From Bradyrhizobium sp. SSBR45G (GTDB lineage Bacteria; Pseudomonadota; Alphaproteobacteria; Rhizobiales; Xanthobacteraceae): 64,000 nt of DNA. Both the position numbers and the translations under genes were made by a program. The notes below the pieces were generated by a model. That model saw only the letters and a list, made by a program, of their open reading frames with translations, was not told the DNA's origin and did not search any database. The stretch's first letter is position 1, and each line of letters starts with the position of its first letter. The stretch is from assembly GCF_030159255.1 (NCBI RefSeq), contig NZ_BSCT01000028.1:1-64000 (forward strand), written 5' to 3'. Below, piece by piece: positions 25,062 to 34,038 of this stretch.

Positions 25062-28000
25062 GTGAATTACGCTGGCAAGTCTGACGCCGCGCTTTTCTCC
25101 GACGGCCTGGGAACGTCCGCTTCGAAGCTCGTGACGTTGGATGCGCCGCCCGCGCATGCGCCGGCGGACGCGATCATCGTTCCCGACGCGCATTTCCTGT
25201 TCCATGCCGATTTCAAGCGGTCTGGTCTCGACTTGGTGCTGTCCTCGGATGGCCGCGACCTGGTCGTGCCGGATTACTTCAAGGGCGAGAAGCGCTCGGC
25301 CCTGGCCTCGCCCGACGGCGCGCATCTGACCGGTGATGTCGTCAGTGCGCTCTCCGGCGCGGTCCAGGTCAGCCAGGCCGGTGGTGCGGCCAGCGCCGGC
25401 AAGGTGATCGGCCATGTCACCAAGCTGCAGGGCACGGCGACGGTCATCCGCAACGGCGTCTCGATCCTGCTTCATAACGGCGACAACGTCGAGAAGGGCG
25501 ACGTCGTCCAGTCCGGCTCGAACTCGACGCTCGGCATCACCTTTATCGACGGCACCGTGTTCGGCCTGTCCTCCAATGCGCGGATGGTACTGAATGAGAT
25601 GGTCTACGACCCCAACGGGTCGAACAACTCCTCGCTGATCAGCCTCGTCGCCGGCACGATCTCGTTCGTGGCGGGCGAGACCGCCAAGCACGGCGACATG
25701 AAGGTCGATACGCCGGTCGCGACCATGGGCATTCGCGGCACCGCGGTCCTGGTCGAGATCGACTTCACCGTGCCGGGGCAGGGTGGTCTGCCCGACGCCA
25801 AGTTTCAGGTGCTGGTCGAGCCCGATGGCCGCACCGGTTCCTACGTCTTGTTCGACAAGACGACGCTGCAGCCGATAGCCGTGGTCAATCAGGCCGGGCA
25901 GCAGATCCAGATCAGCAACGGCGTGGTGAACCAGACGACGGTGCCGCTCACGCCCGACGTCCAGAAGCTCATCAACGACGTCTTCACGCTGAAATTCACC
26001 GACAATTCCAACACCAACCCGAAGACGACGACCCACTTCACCGATCTTGGCGTGCCGCAGACGCTGCAGTCGGTGACGTTGCAGAATGGCACCACGGCGA
26101 CGGCGAAGATCCTGGTCACCGACACGGCGGCGCCGACATCCACCGGCGGCAACACGACCACGGGCCTGGAGCACTATGCCGGCCCTCCCGAGGTCCGGGT
26201 GCTGGACGCCAATGGTAGCCTGTCGTCCAGCTTCGGGCTGAGCGAGCGGGCCGGCCAGACCGGGATCAGCACCGATCTCGACACGGTTCTCAGCCGGGTC
26301 AATTTCGGCGACATCAATCCCGGCGACCTGCCGACCGTGTCGGTGAAATTCAAGGCCTATGCCTACAAGAGCGCGCAGCAGGGCGATGTCACGGCATCGT
26401 TGAACGCCCTGCAGCTGCAGGATGTGATGGCGACGGCGGTGAAGATCACGGTCACGCCGGATCCTAACAACAAGAACTATGGCTCCGCGACGCTGACCTA
26501 CAGCGTTCCGGACAAGGCTCTGGACTTTCTGGCGGCCGGCGAGACGCTGACGCTGACCTATCTCGTGCGCGTCGATACCAACTACGTGCTGGCCAACGAG
26601 TATACGGAGGTGCCGGTCACGATCACCTTGACCGGCACCAACGACAAGCCTGCCATTGCGACGAGCGTCGGAACGATCGCGTTCGAGGGCGGCACCAGCG
26701 TGCCCGGGGGGCCGCTGACATCGGATGATCCGACCTCGGGCACGCTGACATTCACGGATGTCGACCTCACCGACACCCATGTCGTCTCGGCCAAGCTGAC
26801 CAGCGCGGTGCTCCCGAACGGCAGCGTTCCGCCGGCTCCGCTCGCTTTGTTCGAACAGGCGTTGACGGCGTCGATCGCCTCCGACAGCACCGGCAGCGGC
26901 ACGGGCAAGATCAACTGGAGCCTCGGCAACCTGCCGGTCTATGTCGCGGATTTCATTCCGGCTGGACAGACCCTGACGCTCACCTACACGGTCACCCTGA
27001 CCGACTCGCAGGGTGCGACGTCGACGCAGACGATCACGGTCACCATCACCGGCACGGACGATCCCGCGGTGGTCTGGATCGCCACGACGCAGGGGCAATC
27101 CGGGGAAACCAGCGGCGCGCAGGTTCTGCTGTGGAGCGATGGTGCGAACTGGGCGACCGGCCTCGCGCCGACGGTGGCTGACGACGTCATCATCATCACC
27201 GATCAGCTGCATGGACTGACGCCGGCCTTTCCGGTGACAATCGATTCCGAAGCCTTCGCCAAGTCGGTCACCCTGAACGATTTCGGCGGGGGGGCCGTCC
27301 CGAGCCTCGACAATCACGACACGCTGACGATCAGCGGCGCGCTGACTGCCAAGGTCGATGCGCGCGTCTCCAATTTCGCCGGCGCAAAGATCAGCGTGGG
27401 CGGCGCGATTCAGATTCTCGACCAGAGCGAGCTGAGCAATGCCGGCACGATGCTGCTGGCGGGCGGCGGCGAGTTCGGGAGCGCTGCAAGCATCAGCAAC
27501 AGCGGAACGTTCGAGCTGTCCGGTGGGACCTTGATCGTGCACGGCGACGTCACGAACGCTGGCGAGGACAGCTCCGGCCTGATCCAGGTCGATCAGGGAG
27601 CTACCTTGACTCTCGACGGCGGCAGCATCGACGGTGGCACCATCGTGATCCAGGGCGCGCTGCGCGTTCAAGAGTTCGGCACGCTGGAAAGCGGCGATAA
27701 CGCGCCGCAGCTCGCCGATGGCCTGCTGGTGTTGAAGGGCGGCGCCGCCATCAGCGACGCCGAGCTGGACAATACCGGTACGATCGAGGTGTCGGGCATC
27801 GGCAACGTCCTGTCGGACGACGCCGTCACCAATGCCGGGCAGATCATCGTCAAGGCGCAAGGCGGGCTGAAGCTTGATCTCGACACCAGCATCGACAATG
27901 CCGGCGGGGTGATCACCGTCGAGGCCGCGGCCAAGCTGACGCTCTCCGAGGCGAGCATCACTGGCGGCACCGTGACCAACGACGCCGGCGGAACCATCGC

Positions 28001-31000
28001 CCTCACGGGACAGGCCGCGCTGATCGGCGGGACGCTCGACAATTTCGGCACCCTCAACGTCTCCGGCAGCGGCAATGCGTTCGAGGACGAGACGATCAGC
28101 AATGCCAACGCGGCGGCGATCGCAATCGCGCTTGGCGGCGTGCTCTCGCTTGCAGGCACCAGCATCGCCGGTGGCACGATCGGCAATGATGGCACGATCG
28201 CGGTGATCGGCGACAGCAGCATCGACGGCAGCGCGGTCGATGGCGGCACGCTCCTGATCGGGGATGGCGAGACCGCTCCCGGCAACATCCGGCTCGTCTC
28301 GACGGAGGACGGTCCGCCCGAGACGCCCTGGACGCCCGTGACCCTGACCGTTCAGGGCGGCGCCACTATCGCCGATGCAACCGTCGGCATCGACCCGGGG
28401 TCCGTGCTGGAGGTCGCCTCCGCGGCCGGCGCGACCATGAGCGAGATCTCGGTCAGCAATTCCGGGACAATCAAGGTCGACCAGGACGCGCTGCTGCAGA
28501 TCGAGGACAGCACCATCACGGGCGGCGAGTTCGTCAACCGCGGCATCGTGCATGTCGAGACCCAGGCGGCGACGACGTTCGACGGCGTCACCATCGACAA
28601 TTCCGGCGGTCAGATCATCATCGACGACGAGGGCGATGCGCCGGTGTCGTCCACTCTCGTGCTGGATGGAAACGCCTCGCTGACCGGCGGCACCCTGAGC
28701 GTCGGGGTCGCCGGGACGCTGGAAATCTCCGGCTACGGCGTGTCCCTGTCGGACATGAATGTCGATAATGCCGGCGTCTTCACTGTGGATGTCGATGCGC
28801 TGCTCAGCCTGGCCGGCACCACGGTGAGCGGCGACGGCACGCTGCACGTCTACGGCACCCTCACGGCGAGTGGGTTCACCAGCATCGACGGCTCGATCAT
28901 CAATGACGGCACGATCGAGATCGTCGGAGGCACGTTCGAGATCAACGGTTCGCTGGTCAACGACGGCACCATCGAGATCATCGGCGGTGTCTTCGAAATC
29001 GACGGCTCGATCTCGGGCTCGGGAACGATCGCCATCGATCCCGGCGCCATTCTTCACGTCGCCGGCGGCAATACGCAGTCGATCGACTTCAGCGGCGACG
29101 GCAGCAGCACGCTCGTCGTCGACGACGCGAATTTCGCCGCCAAGGTCACCGGCCTCGGCATCTCCGACAAGATCGACCTATCGACAATCAAATGGGATCC
29201 GGCCACCACAACCGCCTCCTATGATTCGAACAGCGGCGTGCTCACGGTCGTCGACGGCGATGGCCACAGCATCAGCCTGACCTTGAGCGGTGCCGACTAC
29301 TCGAACGCGCATTTCGTCGGCGGCGACGACGGCCACGGCGGAACGCTCATCACGCTGGTTGCCGAGGATGCGGCGCCTGTCATCTCCGACGCCAGCCAAT
29401 CCGGTGCGATCGTCGAAACCGCGGGCGCGACAGGCGCGTCCGACCTGCACAGCGTCGACGGCACGATTCACTTCACCGATGTCGATCTGACCGATCGTCC
29501 GAGGGCTGCCATTCTCAACAACGCACAGAGCGTGAGCTGGATCGCGGCCGATCATCACACCGATTTGTCCACCCAGCTCACGACCGGCCAGATCGCTGCG
29601 CTGGAGCAGGGGCTGCAGCTCAGTCAGAGCGGCAACACCAACAACGGTGCGGTCGGCTGGACCTATGCGATTGCCGACGGTTCGCTCGACTTCCTCGGGG
29701 CCGGTGAGACGGTCAAGGTCACGTCCACGGTGACGCTCGACGATCACCAGGGCGGCACGGCGACCTCGACGATCGTCGTCACGCTCACTGGCACCAACGA
29801 TCGGCCCGTCGTCACGAGCCAGGTGCAGGGGAGCGAAATCGCAGAACGCGCCGGCAAGTCCGGCTCGGATCTGGCCGATACGGCGAGCGGTGCGATCACC
29901 TTCACGGATGCCGACGTCACCGACACGCATGTCCTGAAGGTGACCGCCGTTGCGACCTCCGGCAATGATGATGGTCTCCCGTCGGATACGTCCGTGCTGA
30001 AGAGCTGGCTGTCGCTCGGTGCGCTCACCACGTCCGTCACCGGGGGAGAATCGCAGGCCTGGACGTTCTCGGCCAAGGACAAGGTGTTCGACTATCTCGG
30101 CACCGACCAGCACGTGACGCTGACCTATACGGTCGAGATCGACGACGGCCATGGCGGCGTCGCGGACGTGCCGGTCACGATCACGGTCAAGGGCGCGGAG
30201 GACGCGCCGGTGATCACCGCGGAAGCCAATCCGACCGTCCAGACCGTGATCCTGTCCGAACGGGCCACCGTTCTGACGACCGGCGCCAAGGTCAATGCCG
30301 AGCACATGCCGACCGAGACATTCGATCAGGTATCGACGCGCTCGACGTCCGATGACGAGCGCGGCCATGGCGGCTTCTACAGCGAGGCGCTGCATGCCAC
30401 CTTCACGGCCAGCGGCAGTGCGGGAATCGTGCACGGCTCGTCGTCGGTGTCGGCAGCGCCCTACATGAGCGACGGGGCCGACACGACCAACTATCTCAGC
30501 ATCGGCGGCCACGCGCAGGAAACCATCACCTTCGACAGCGCCAAGAACAGCTTTGGGCTGTATTGGGGCTCGATCGACAGCTACAACAGCGTCTCCTTCT
30601 ACAACGGCGGCAAGCTGGTGGCGTCCTACACCGGCGACGACATTGCTCCACTGCTCGCCAATGGCGGGCAGACGTCGCTGGCGTCGAACGGCTATGTCGA
30701 GTTCCTCGGCCTTTCGCCGTTCAACAAGGTCGTCCTCGCCAGCAGCCAGAACGCGTTCGAGCTCGACAATGTCTCGGCGGGCGTCATCGCCGACCAGCCG
30801 GTCAAGCTGGCCAGCGACATGTCCGGCACCCTGACCGTGCTCGACAAGGATGTCGGCGACACGCTGACGGCTTCGGTGCTCGGCAATGGCGTGATCAAAT
30901 ACAACGGCTCGTCGAGCCTCCCGGAGACTGCTCATATCCAGGCGCTGGCCGATGCCCACGCCATCACCTTCGACAGCGCCACTTCCGACGGCCGCTCCGA

Positions 31001-31478
31001 CCTGCTGCATTGGCACTATGATCCGGCCGACGTGAACCTCGACTTCCTGAAGCCCGGCGACACGCTGACCGTCACCTATCAGGCGGTGGTCAGCGACGGC
31101 CATGGGACGTCGGCGACGAAGGCGCTGACGGTCACGCTGGCGGGCAATGGTGCGTCGACGGTCAATGGCACGGCGCAGGACGATGATTTCGTCAATGTCG
31201 GCGGCGGCGTCACGATCTTCGGCAAGGGCGGCAACGACACCTTCGTCTTCAATTCGCATTTCGGCAGCGCCACGATCGGCGATCTTGATCTCGCCAAGGA
31301 CACCGTCGAGATCGATCACGCGCTGTTCGCCAATATCGACGCGCTTGTCGCTGCGGCGCAGGCCGCCAACAATGGCCACGACACCGTCATCACCGATGCG
31401 GCGCATGATTCGCTGACGCTCAAGGGCGTGACGCTCGACCAGTTCAAGGCGCATCACGACGGCTTTCACCTGGTCTGA
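25062..31478 (+). CDS. Giant type I secreted FecR/VCBS surface protein (adhesin-like)
   Basis: A 2138-residue protein without a Sec signal. The N-terminal part (to about 110) contains DFKRSGLDLVLSSDGRDLVV and then DYF, a pattern I associate with proteobacterial type I secreted giants. Residues about 113-235 form a FecR-like domain (KVIGHVTKLQGTATV ... VATMGIRGTAV). VCBS/cadherin-like repeats ending in TLTGTNDKP or TITGTDDP lie near 520 and 660. Residues about 670-1440 are degenerate beta-helix-like repeats (NSGTFELSGG, NTGTIEVSG, NDGTIEIVGG). More VCBS repeats lie near 1580 and 1710. The C-terminal 90 residues carry GGNDTFVF and the end DGFHLV, as in type I secretion substrates. The start is GTG 25062 with a weak ribosome site. 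The likely exporter is at 44519-47624. Attachment and biofilm functions are inferred. Confidence 0.9.
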   Translation: MNYAGKSDAALFSDGLGTSASKLVTLDAPPAHAPADAIIVPDAHFLFHADFKRSGLDLVLSSDGRDLVVPDYFKGEKRSALASPDGAHLTGDVVSALSGAVQVSQAGGAASAGKVIGHVTKLQGTATVIRNGVSILLHNGDNVEKGDVVQSGSNSTLGITFIDGTVFGLSSNARMVLNEMVYDPNGSNNSSLISLVAGTISFVAGETAKHGDMKVDTPVATMGIRGTAVLVEIDFTVPGQGGLPDAKFQVLVEPDGRTGSYVLFDKTTLQPIAVVNQAGQQIQISNGVVNQTTVPLTPDVQKLINDVFTLKFTDNSNTNPKTTTHFTDLGVPQTLQSVTLQNGTTATAKILVTDTAAPTSTGGNTTTGLEHYAGPPEVRVLDANGSLSSSFGLSERAGQTGISTDLDTVLSRVNFGDINPGDLPTVSVKFKAYAYKSAQQGDVTASLNALQLQDVMATAVKITVTPDPNNKNYGSATLTYSVPDKALDFLAAGETLTLTYLVRVDTNYVLANEYTEVPVTITLTGTNDKPAIATSVGTIAFEGGTSVPGGPLTSDDPTSGTLTFTDVDLTDTHVVSAKLTSAVLPNGSVPPAPLALFEQALTASIASDSTGSGTGKINWSLGNLPVYVADFIPAGQTLTLTYTVTLTDSQGATSTQTITVTITGTDDPAVVWIATTQGQSGETSGAQVLLWSDGANWATGLAPTVADDVIIITDQLHGLTPAFPVTIDSEAFAKSVTLNDFGGGAVPSLDNHDTLTISGALTAKVDARVSNFAGAKISVGGAIQILDQSELSNAGTMLLAGGGEFGSAASISNSGTFELSGGTLIVHGDVTNAGEDSSGLIQVDQGATLTLDGGSIDGGTIVIQGALRVQEFGTLESGDNAPQLADGLLVLKGGAAISDAELDNTGTIEVSGIGNVLSDDAVTNAGQIIVKAQGGLKLDLDTSIDNAGGVITVEAAAKLTLSEASITGGTVTNDAGGTIALTGQAALIGGTLDNFGTLNVSGSGNAFEDETISNANAAAIAIALGGVLSLAGTSIAGGTIGNDGTIAVIGDSSIDGSAVDGGTLLIGDGETAPGNIRLVSTEDGPPETPWTPVTLTVQGGATIADATVGIDPGSVLEVASAAGATMSEISVSNSGTIKVDQDALLQIEDSTITGGEFVNRGIVHVETQAATTFDGVTIDNSGGQIIIDDEGDAPVSSTLVLDGNASLTGGTLSVGVAGTLEISGYGVSLSDMNVDNAGVFTVDVDALLSLAGTTVSGDGTLHVYGTLTASGFTSIDGSIINDGTIEIVGGTFEINGSLVNDGTIEIIGGVFEIDGSISGSGTIAIDPGAILHVAGGNTQSIDFSGDGSSTLVVDDANFAAKVTGLGISDKIDLSTIKWDPATTTASYDSNSGVLTVVDGDGHSISLTLSGADYSNAHFVGGDDGHGGTLITLVAEDAAPVISDASQSGAIVETAGATGASDLHSVDGTIHFTDVDLTDRPRAAILNNAQSVSWIAADHHTDLSTQLTTGQIAALEQGLQLSQSGNTNNGAVGWTYAIADGSLDFLGAGETVKVTSTVTLDDHQGGTATSTIVVTLTGTNDRPVVTSQVQGSEIAERAGKSGSDLADTASGAITFTDADVTDTHVLKVTAVATSGNDDGLPSDTSVLKSWLSLGALTTSVTGGESQAWTFSAKDKVFDYLGTDQHVTLTYTVEIDDGHGGVADVPVTITVKGAEDAPVITAEANPTVQTVILSERATVLTTGAKVNAEHMPTETFDQVSTRSTSDDERGHGGFYSEALHATFTASGSAGIVHGSSSVSAAPYMSDGADTTNYLSIGGHAQETITFDSAKNSFGLYWGSIDSYNSVSFYNGGKLVASYTGDDIAPLLANGGQTSLASNGYVEFLGLSPFNKVVLASSQNAFELDNVSAGVIADQPVKLASDMSGTLTVLDKDVGDTLTASVLGNGVIKYNGSSSLPETAHIQALADAHAITFDSATSDGRSDLLHWHYDPADVNLDFLKPGDTLTVTYQAVVSDGHGTSATKALTVTLAGNGASTVNGTAQDDDFVNVGGGVTIFGKGGNDTFVFNSHFGSATIGDLDLAKDTVEIDHALFANIDALVAAAQAANNGHDTVITDAAHDSLTLKGVTLDQFKAHHDGFHLV

Positions 31479-31583
31479 GCCGGCCCTGCAACGGCGCGGT
31501 TCTGGCGGGCGCGTCGCGCGCACGCCTCCCCGGAATGATGGGGTGTCTCGGATCGCCGGCCCCGGTGTGATATTGGATGCGGC

Positions 31584-33815
31584 ATGAAGCGATTGAGAGC
31601 AGTGCCACGATGGTTCGCGCGCAAGTTCGGCTATGCGCGCGGGGTCTGTCTCATGTTGCTGGTCGCCTTCGCCGCATTGCGGGCCGCCGATCCCGCTCCG
31701 ATGCAGGAACTGCGCCTGCGCACCTTCGACAACTTCCAGGCCTTCAGTCCGCGTGTGAAAAGTGTCCGCCCGGTCACGATCGTCGACATCGACGAGAAGA
31801 GCGTCGCTGATCCCCGGCTCGGCCAGTGGCCATGGCCGCGGACGCGGATTGCCGAGATCGTCGACAGGCTGACGCAGCTCGGTGCCGTCGTCATCGCCTT
31901 CGACGTCGTGTTCGCCGAGCCGGATCGACTGAACCCGGCGATCGCGGCGGAGACCTTTCCCAATCTCGACGAGGCGACGCGCGAGAAGCTGAAGGCGCTG
32001 CCCTCGAACGATCAGGTGCTTGCCGACGCCCTGCGCCGGTCGCGCATCGTGCTGGGCGAGACGGCGAGCCGCAACGTGAGTGCCGATCTCGACAACACGC
32101 TGCCCGAGACCGGCTTTGCCATGATCGGCGACCCGATCCCTTTCATGGAGCCGTTCCCCGGGCTGTTGCGCAACGTGCCGGCGATCGAGCATGCGGCGGC
32201 CGGGCGTGGCCTGTTCAACATCCCGCCCGAGCGCGACGGCATCATCCGCCGGGTGCCGATGATCATGCGGGCCCAGGACGTCACGATGCTGGCGCTGAGC
32301 TTCGAAATGCTGCGGGTCCTGACCGGCACGGATACGGTTATTGTCAAAGCTGAAGACGGCGGAATCACCAGTCTCGTCCTCCGCGGCTTCCAGATTCCGA
32401 CCGACGGCAACGGCAAGATCTGGGTCCACTATGCCAACAGTGATCCGTCGATCTACGTGTCCGCCATCGACGTGCTCGAGGGCCGCGTGCCGCCGGAGAA
32501 GATCGCGAGGAAGCTGGTCCTGATCGGACCATCCGCGATCGGCCTCAATGACATCAAGACCACCCCGGTCTACGCGGCGATGCCGGGCGTCGAGGTGCAC
32601 GCCCAGGTGCTGGAATCGGTGCTTACGGGCTCGATCCTGACCCGGCCATATTGGAGCGTCGTGGTCGAGTTTTTCGGGGCCGTGCTGCTCGGGCTGCTCG
32701 TCATCGTGTTCGCGCCGCGGCTCGGTGCCGTCACGCTGGTGCTCGTCGGGGCCATCTTCGCGAGCGCGCTGCTGGGGATCTCCTGGTACTTCTACAAGCA
32801 GCACCGGATTCTGATCGACTTCACCTATCCGATGATGTCGACGACGGCGATCTATCTGACCCTGATCTTCGCGAACTTCATCCGCGAGCAGCAGCAGCGC
32901 AAGGAGATCCGCGGCTGGTTCGCGCAATACATGTCGCCGGTGCTGGTCGAGCAGCTCGCGCAGTCGCCGGAGAAGCTCGTGCTCGGCGGCGAGGAACGCG
33001 AGATGACCATCATGTTCTCGGATGTGCGCGGCTTCACCTCGATCTCGGAAAGCTACAAGCACGATCCGCAGGGCCTGACGACGCTGATGAATCGCTTCCT
33101 GACGCCGTTGACCGATGCGATCATCGCGCGCAATGGGTATGTCGACAAATACATGGGCGACGCCATCATGGCGTTCTGGAACGCGCCGCTCGATGATCGG
33201 GAGCACCATCTCAACGCCTGCACGGCGGCGCTCGACATGCTCGTCAAGATCGACGAGGTCAACCGGGAGCGCGAGCAGGAGGCCGCCCATGGCGGTCATG
33301 TCTACATTCCGCTCAACGTCGGTATCGGTCTCAACACGGGTATCGGTGTCGTCGGTAACATGGGCTCGGAGCTGAAGAAGAACTATTCGGTGCTGGGCGA
33401 CAGCGTCAATCTCGCCTCTCGGCTCGAAGGCCAGACCAAGGAATACGGCTTTCCGATCATCGTCGGCTCGGCCACCGCGATGGCGGTGAAGGACAGGCTC
33501 GCGATCCTCGAGCTCGACTTCATCATGGTCAAGGGCAAGAGCGAGCCGGAGGTGATCTATGCGATCGCCGGCCGCGAGGATGTGATGTATTCCGAGCGCT
33601 TCCAACTGTTGCGCAATCTCACCATCGAGATGCTGGCGGCCTATCGTAGCCGCGACTGGGACGAGGCGCTGGCGGCGATCGCGCGGGGCCGCAGGAACGA
33701 CGAGGCGAAGGAGCTGGCCAAGCTCTATGACCTTTACGAAGCGCGCATCCGTGACTACCAGCAGGCCCCCCCGCCGGTCGACTGGAACGGCGCTCACGCG
33801 CTGCTGACGAAGTAG
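31584..33815 (+). CDS. CHASE2-domain adenylate/guanylate cyclase (class III)
   Basis: A 743-residue membrane sensor-cyclase. One N-terminal helix (about residues 20-37) leads to an extracytoplasmic CHASE2 domain (about 40-350; VTIVDIDEKSVADPRLGQWPW is its typical start). Three transmembrane helices follow at about 355-435, then a cytoplasmic class III cyclase domain from about 470. Metal-binding Asp 480 (FSDVRGF) and Asp 526 (GDAIMAFW) and the GDSVNLASRLE block are present, so it should be active, making cAMP or cGMP. It lies 105 bp after the surface-protein gene on the same strand. CHASE2 cyclases often neighbour FecR-domain proteins, which suggests the cyclase senses or accompanies the surface protein. 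The ligand is unknown. Confidence 0.92.
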   Translation: MKRLRAVPRWFARKFGYARGVCLMLLVAFAALRAADPAPMQELRLRTFDNFQAFSPRVKSVRPVTIVDIDEKSVADPRLGQWPWPRTRIAEIVDRLTQLGAVVIAFDVVFAEPDRLNPAIAAETFPNLDEATREKLKALPSNDQVLADALRRSRIVLGETASRNVSADLDNTLPETGFAMIGDPIPFMEPFPGLLRNVPAIEHAAAGRGLFNIPPERDGIIRRVPMIMRAQDVTMLALSFEMLRVLTGTDTVIVKAEDGGITSLVLRGFQIPTDGNGKIWVHYANSDPSIYVSAIDVLEGRVPPEKIARKLVLIGPSAIGLNDIKTTPVYAAMPGVEVHAQVLESVLTGSILTRPYWSVVVEFFGAVLLGLLVIVFAPRLGAVTLVLVGAIFASALLGISWYFYKQHRILIDFTYPMMSTTAIYLTLIFANFIREQQQRKEIRGWFAQYMSPVLVEQLAQSPEKLVLGGEEREMTIMFSDVRGFTSISESYKHDPQGLTTLMNRFLTPLTDAIIARNGYVDKYMGDAIMAFWNAPLDDREHHLNACTAALDMLVKIDEVNREREQEAAHGGHVYIPLNVGIGLNTGIGVVGNMGSELKKNYSVLGDSVNLASRLEGQTKEYGFPIIVGSATAMAVKDRLAILELDFIMVKGKSEPEVIYAIAGREDVMYSERFQLLRNLTIEMLAAYRSRDWDEALAAIARGRRNDEAKELAKLYDLYEARIRDYQQAPPPVDWNGAHALLTK

Positions 33816-33828
33816 CTGTTCGCAATTC

Positions 33829-33932
33829 GTAGGGTGGGCAAAGCGGCGCCGCAGGCGACGCGTGCCCACCATGTTTACCAATATCGCGGATGGAATGGTG
33901 GGCTCGGCGCTTCGCGCCTTTGCCCACCCTAC
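33829..33932. repeat. Dispersed palindromic repeat (GTAGGGTGGGCA type)
   Basis: The element begins GTAGGGTGGGCAAAG and ends TTTGCCCACCCTAC, so the ends are inverted repeats. Internal motifs (GTGCCCACCAT, ATGGTGGGC) are also complementary. It sits directly after the cyclase stop codon and could form a long hairpin in that transcript. This motif is a familiar intergenic repeat of bradyrhizobia; it occurs once in this window. Confidence 0.75.
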
Positions 33933-33943
33933 GGTCTCTCCAT

Positions 33944-34025
33944 CGTCATTGCGAGGAGCGAAGCGACGAAGCAATCCAGAGTCGTTGGCGTGGCCCTGGA
34001 TTGCGTCGCTGCGCTCGCAATGACG
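33944..34025. repeat. Dispersed palindromic repeat (CGTCATTGCGAG type)
   Basis: The element begins CGTCATTGCGAG, with AAGCAATCCAGAG inside, and ends CGCTCGCAATGACG; CTGGATTGC pairs with GCAATCCAG. A second copy lies at 51904-51979 with the same internal motifs. It is non-coding and sits between the cyclase and the minus-strand binding-protein gene. Confidence 0.8.
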
Positions 34026-34038
34026 ACGGAGATGCTGA

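Noticed and set aside
25380..25410. LapG-type T/P-A-A-G cleavage site in the adhesin N-terminus
   Set aside because: Only AASAGK is present near the FecR domain; the exact dialanine-glycine motif is missing, so cleavage was not claimed.
25041..29057. 1338-residue open frame on the minus strand opposite the giant surface protein
   Set aside because: It is rich in Asp/Arg/Gly with no family motif and is the antisense of a repetitive high-GC gene whose plus-strand product has clear domains.
29178..33974. 1598-residue minus-strand open frame over the adhesin end and the cyclase
   Set aside because: It spans two well-supported plus-strand genes and the following repeat; its composition is that of a GC-driven antisense frame.
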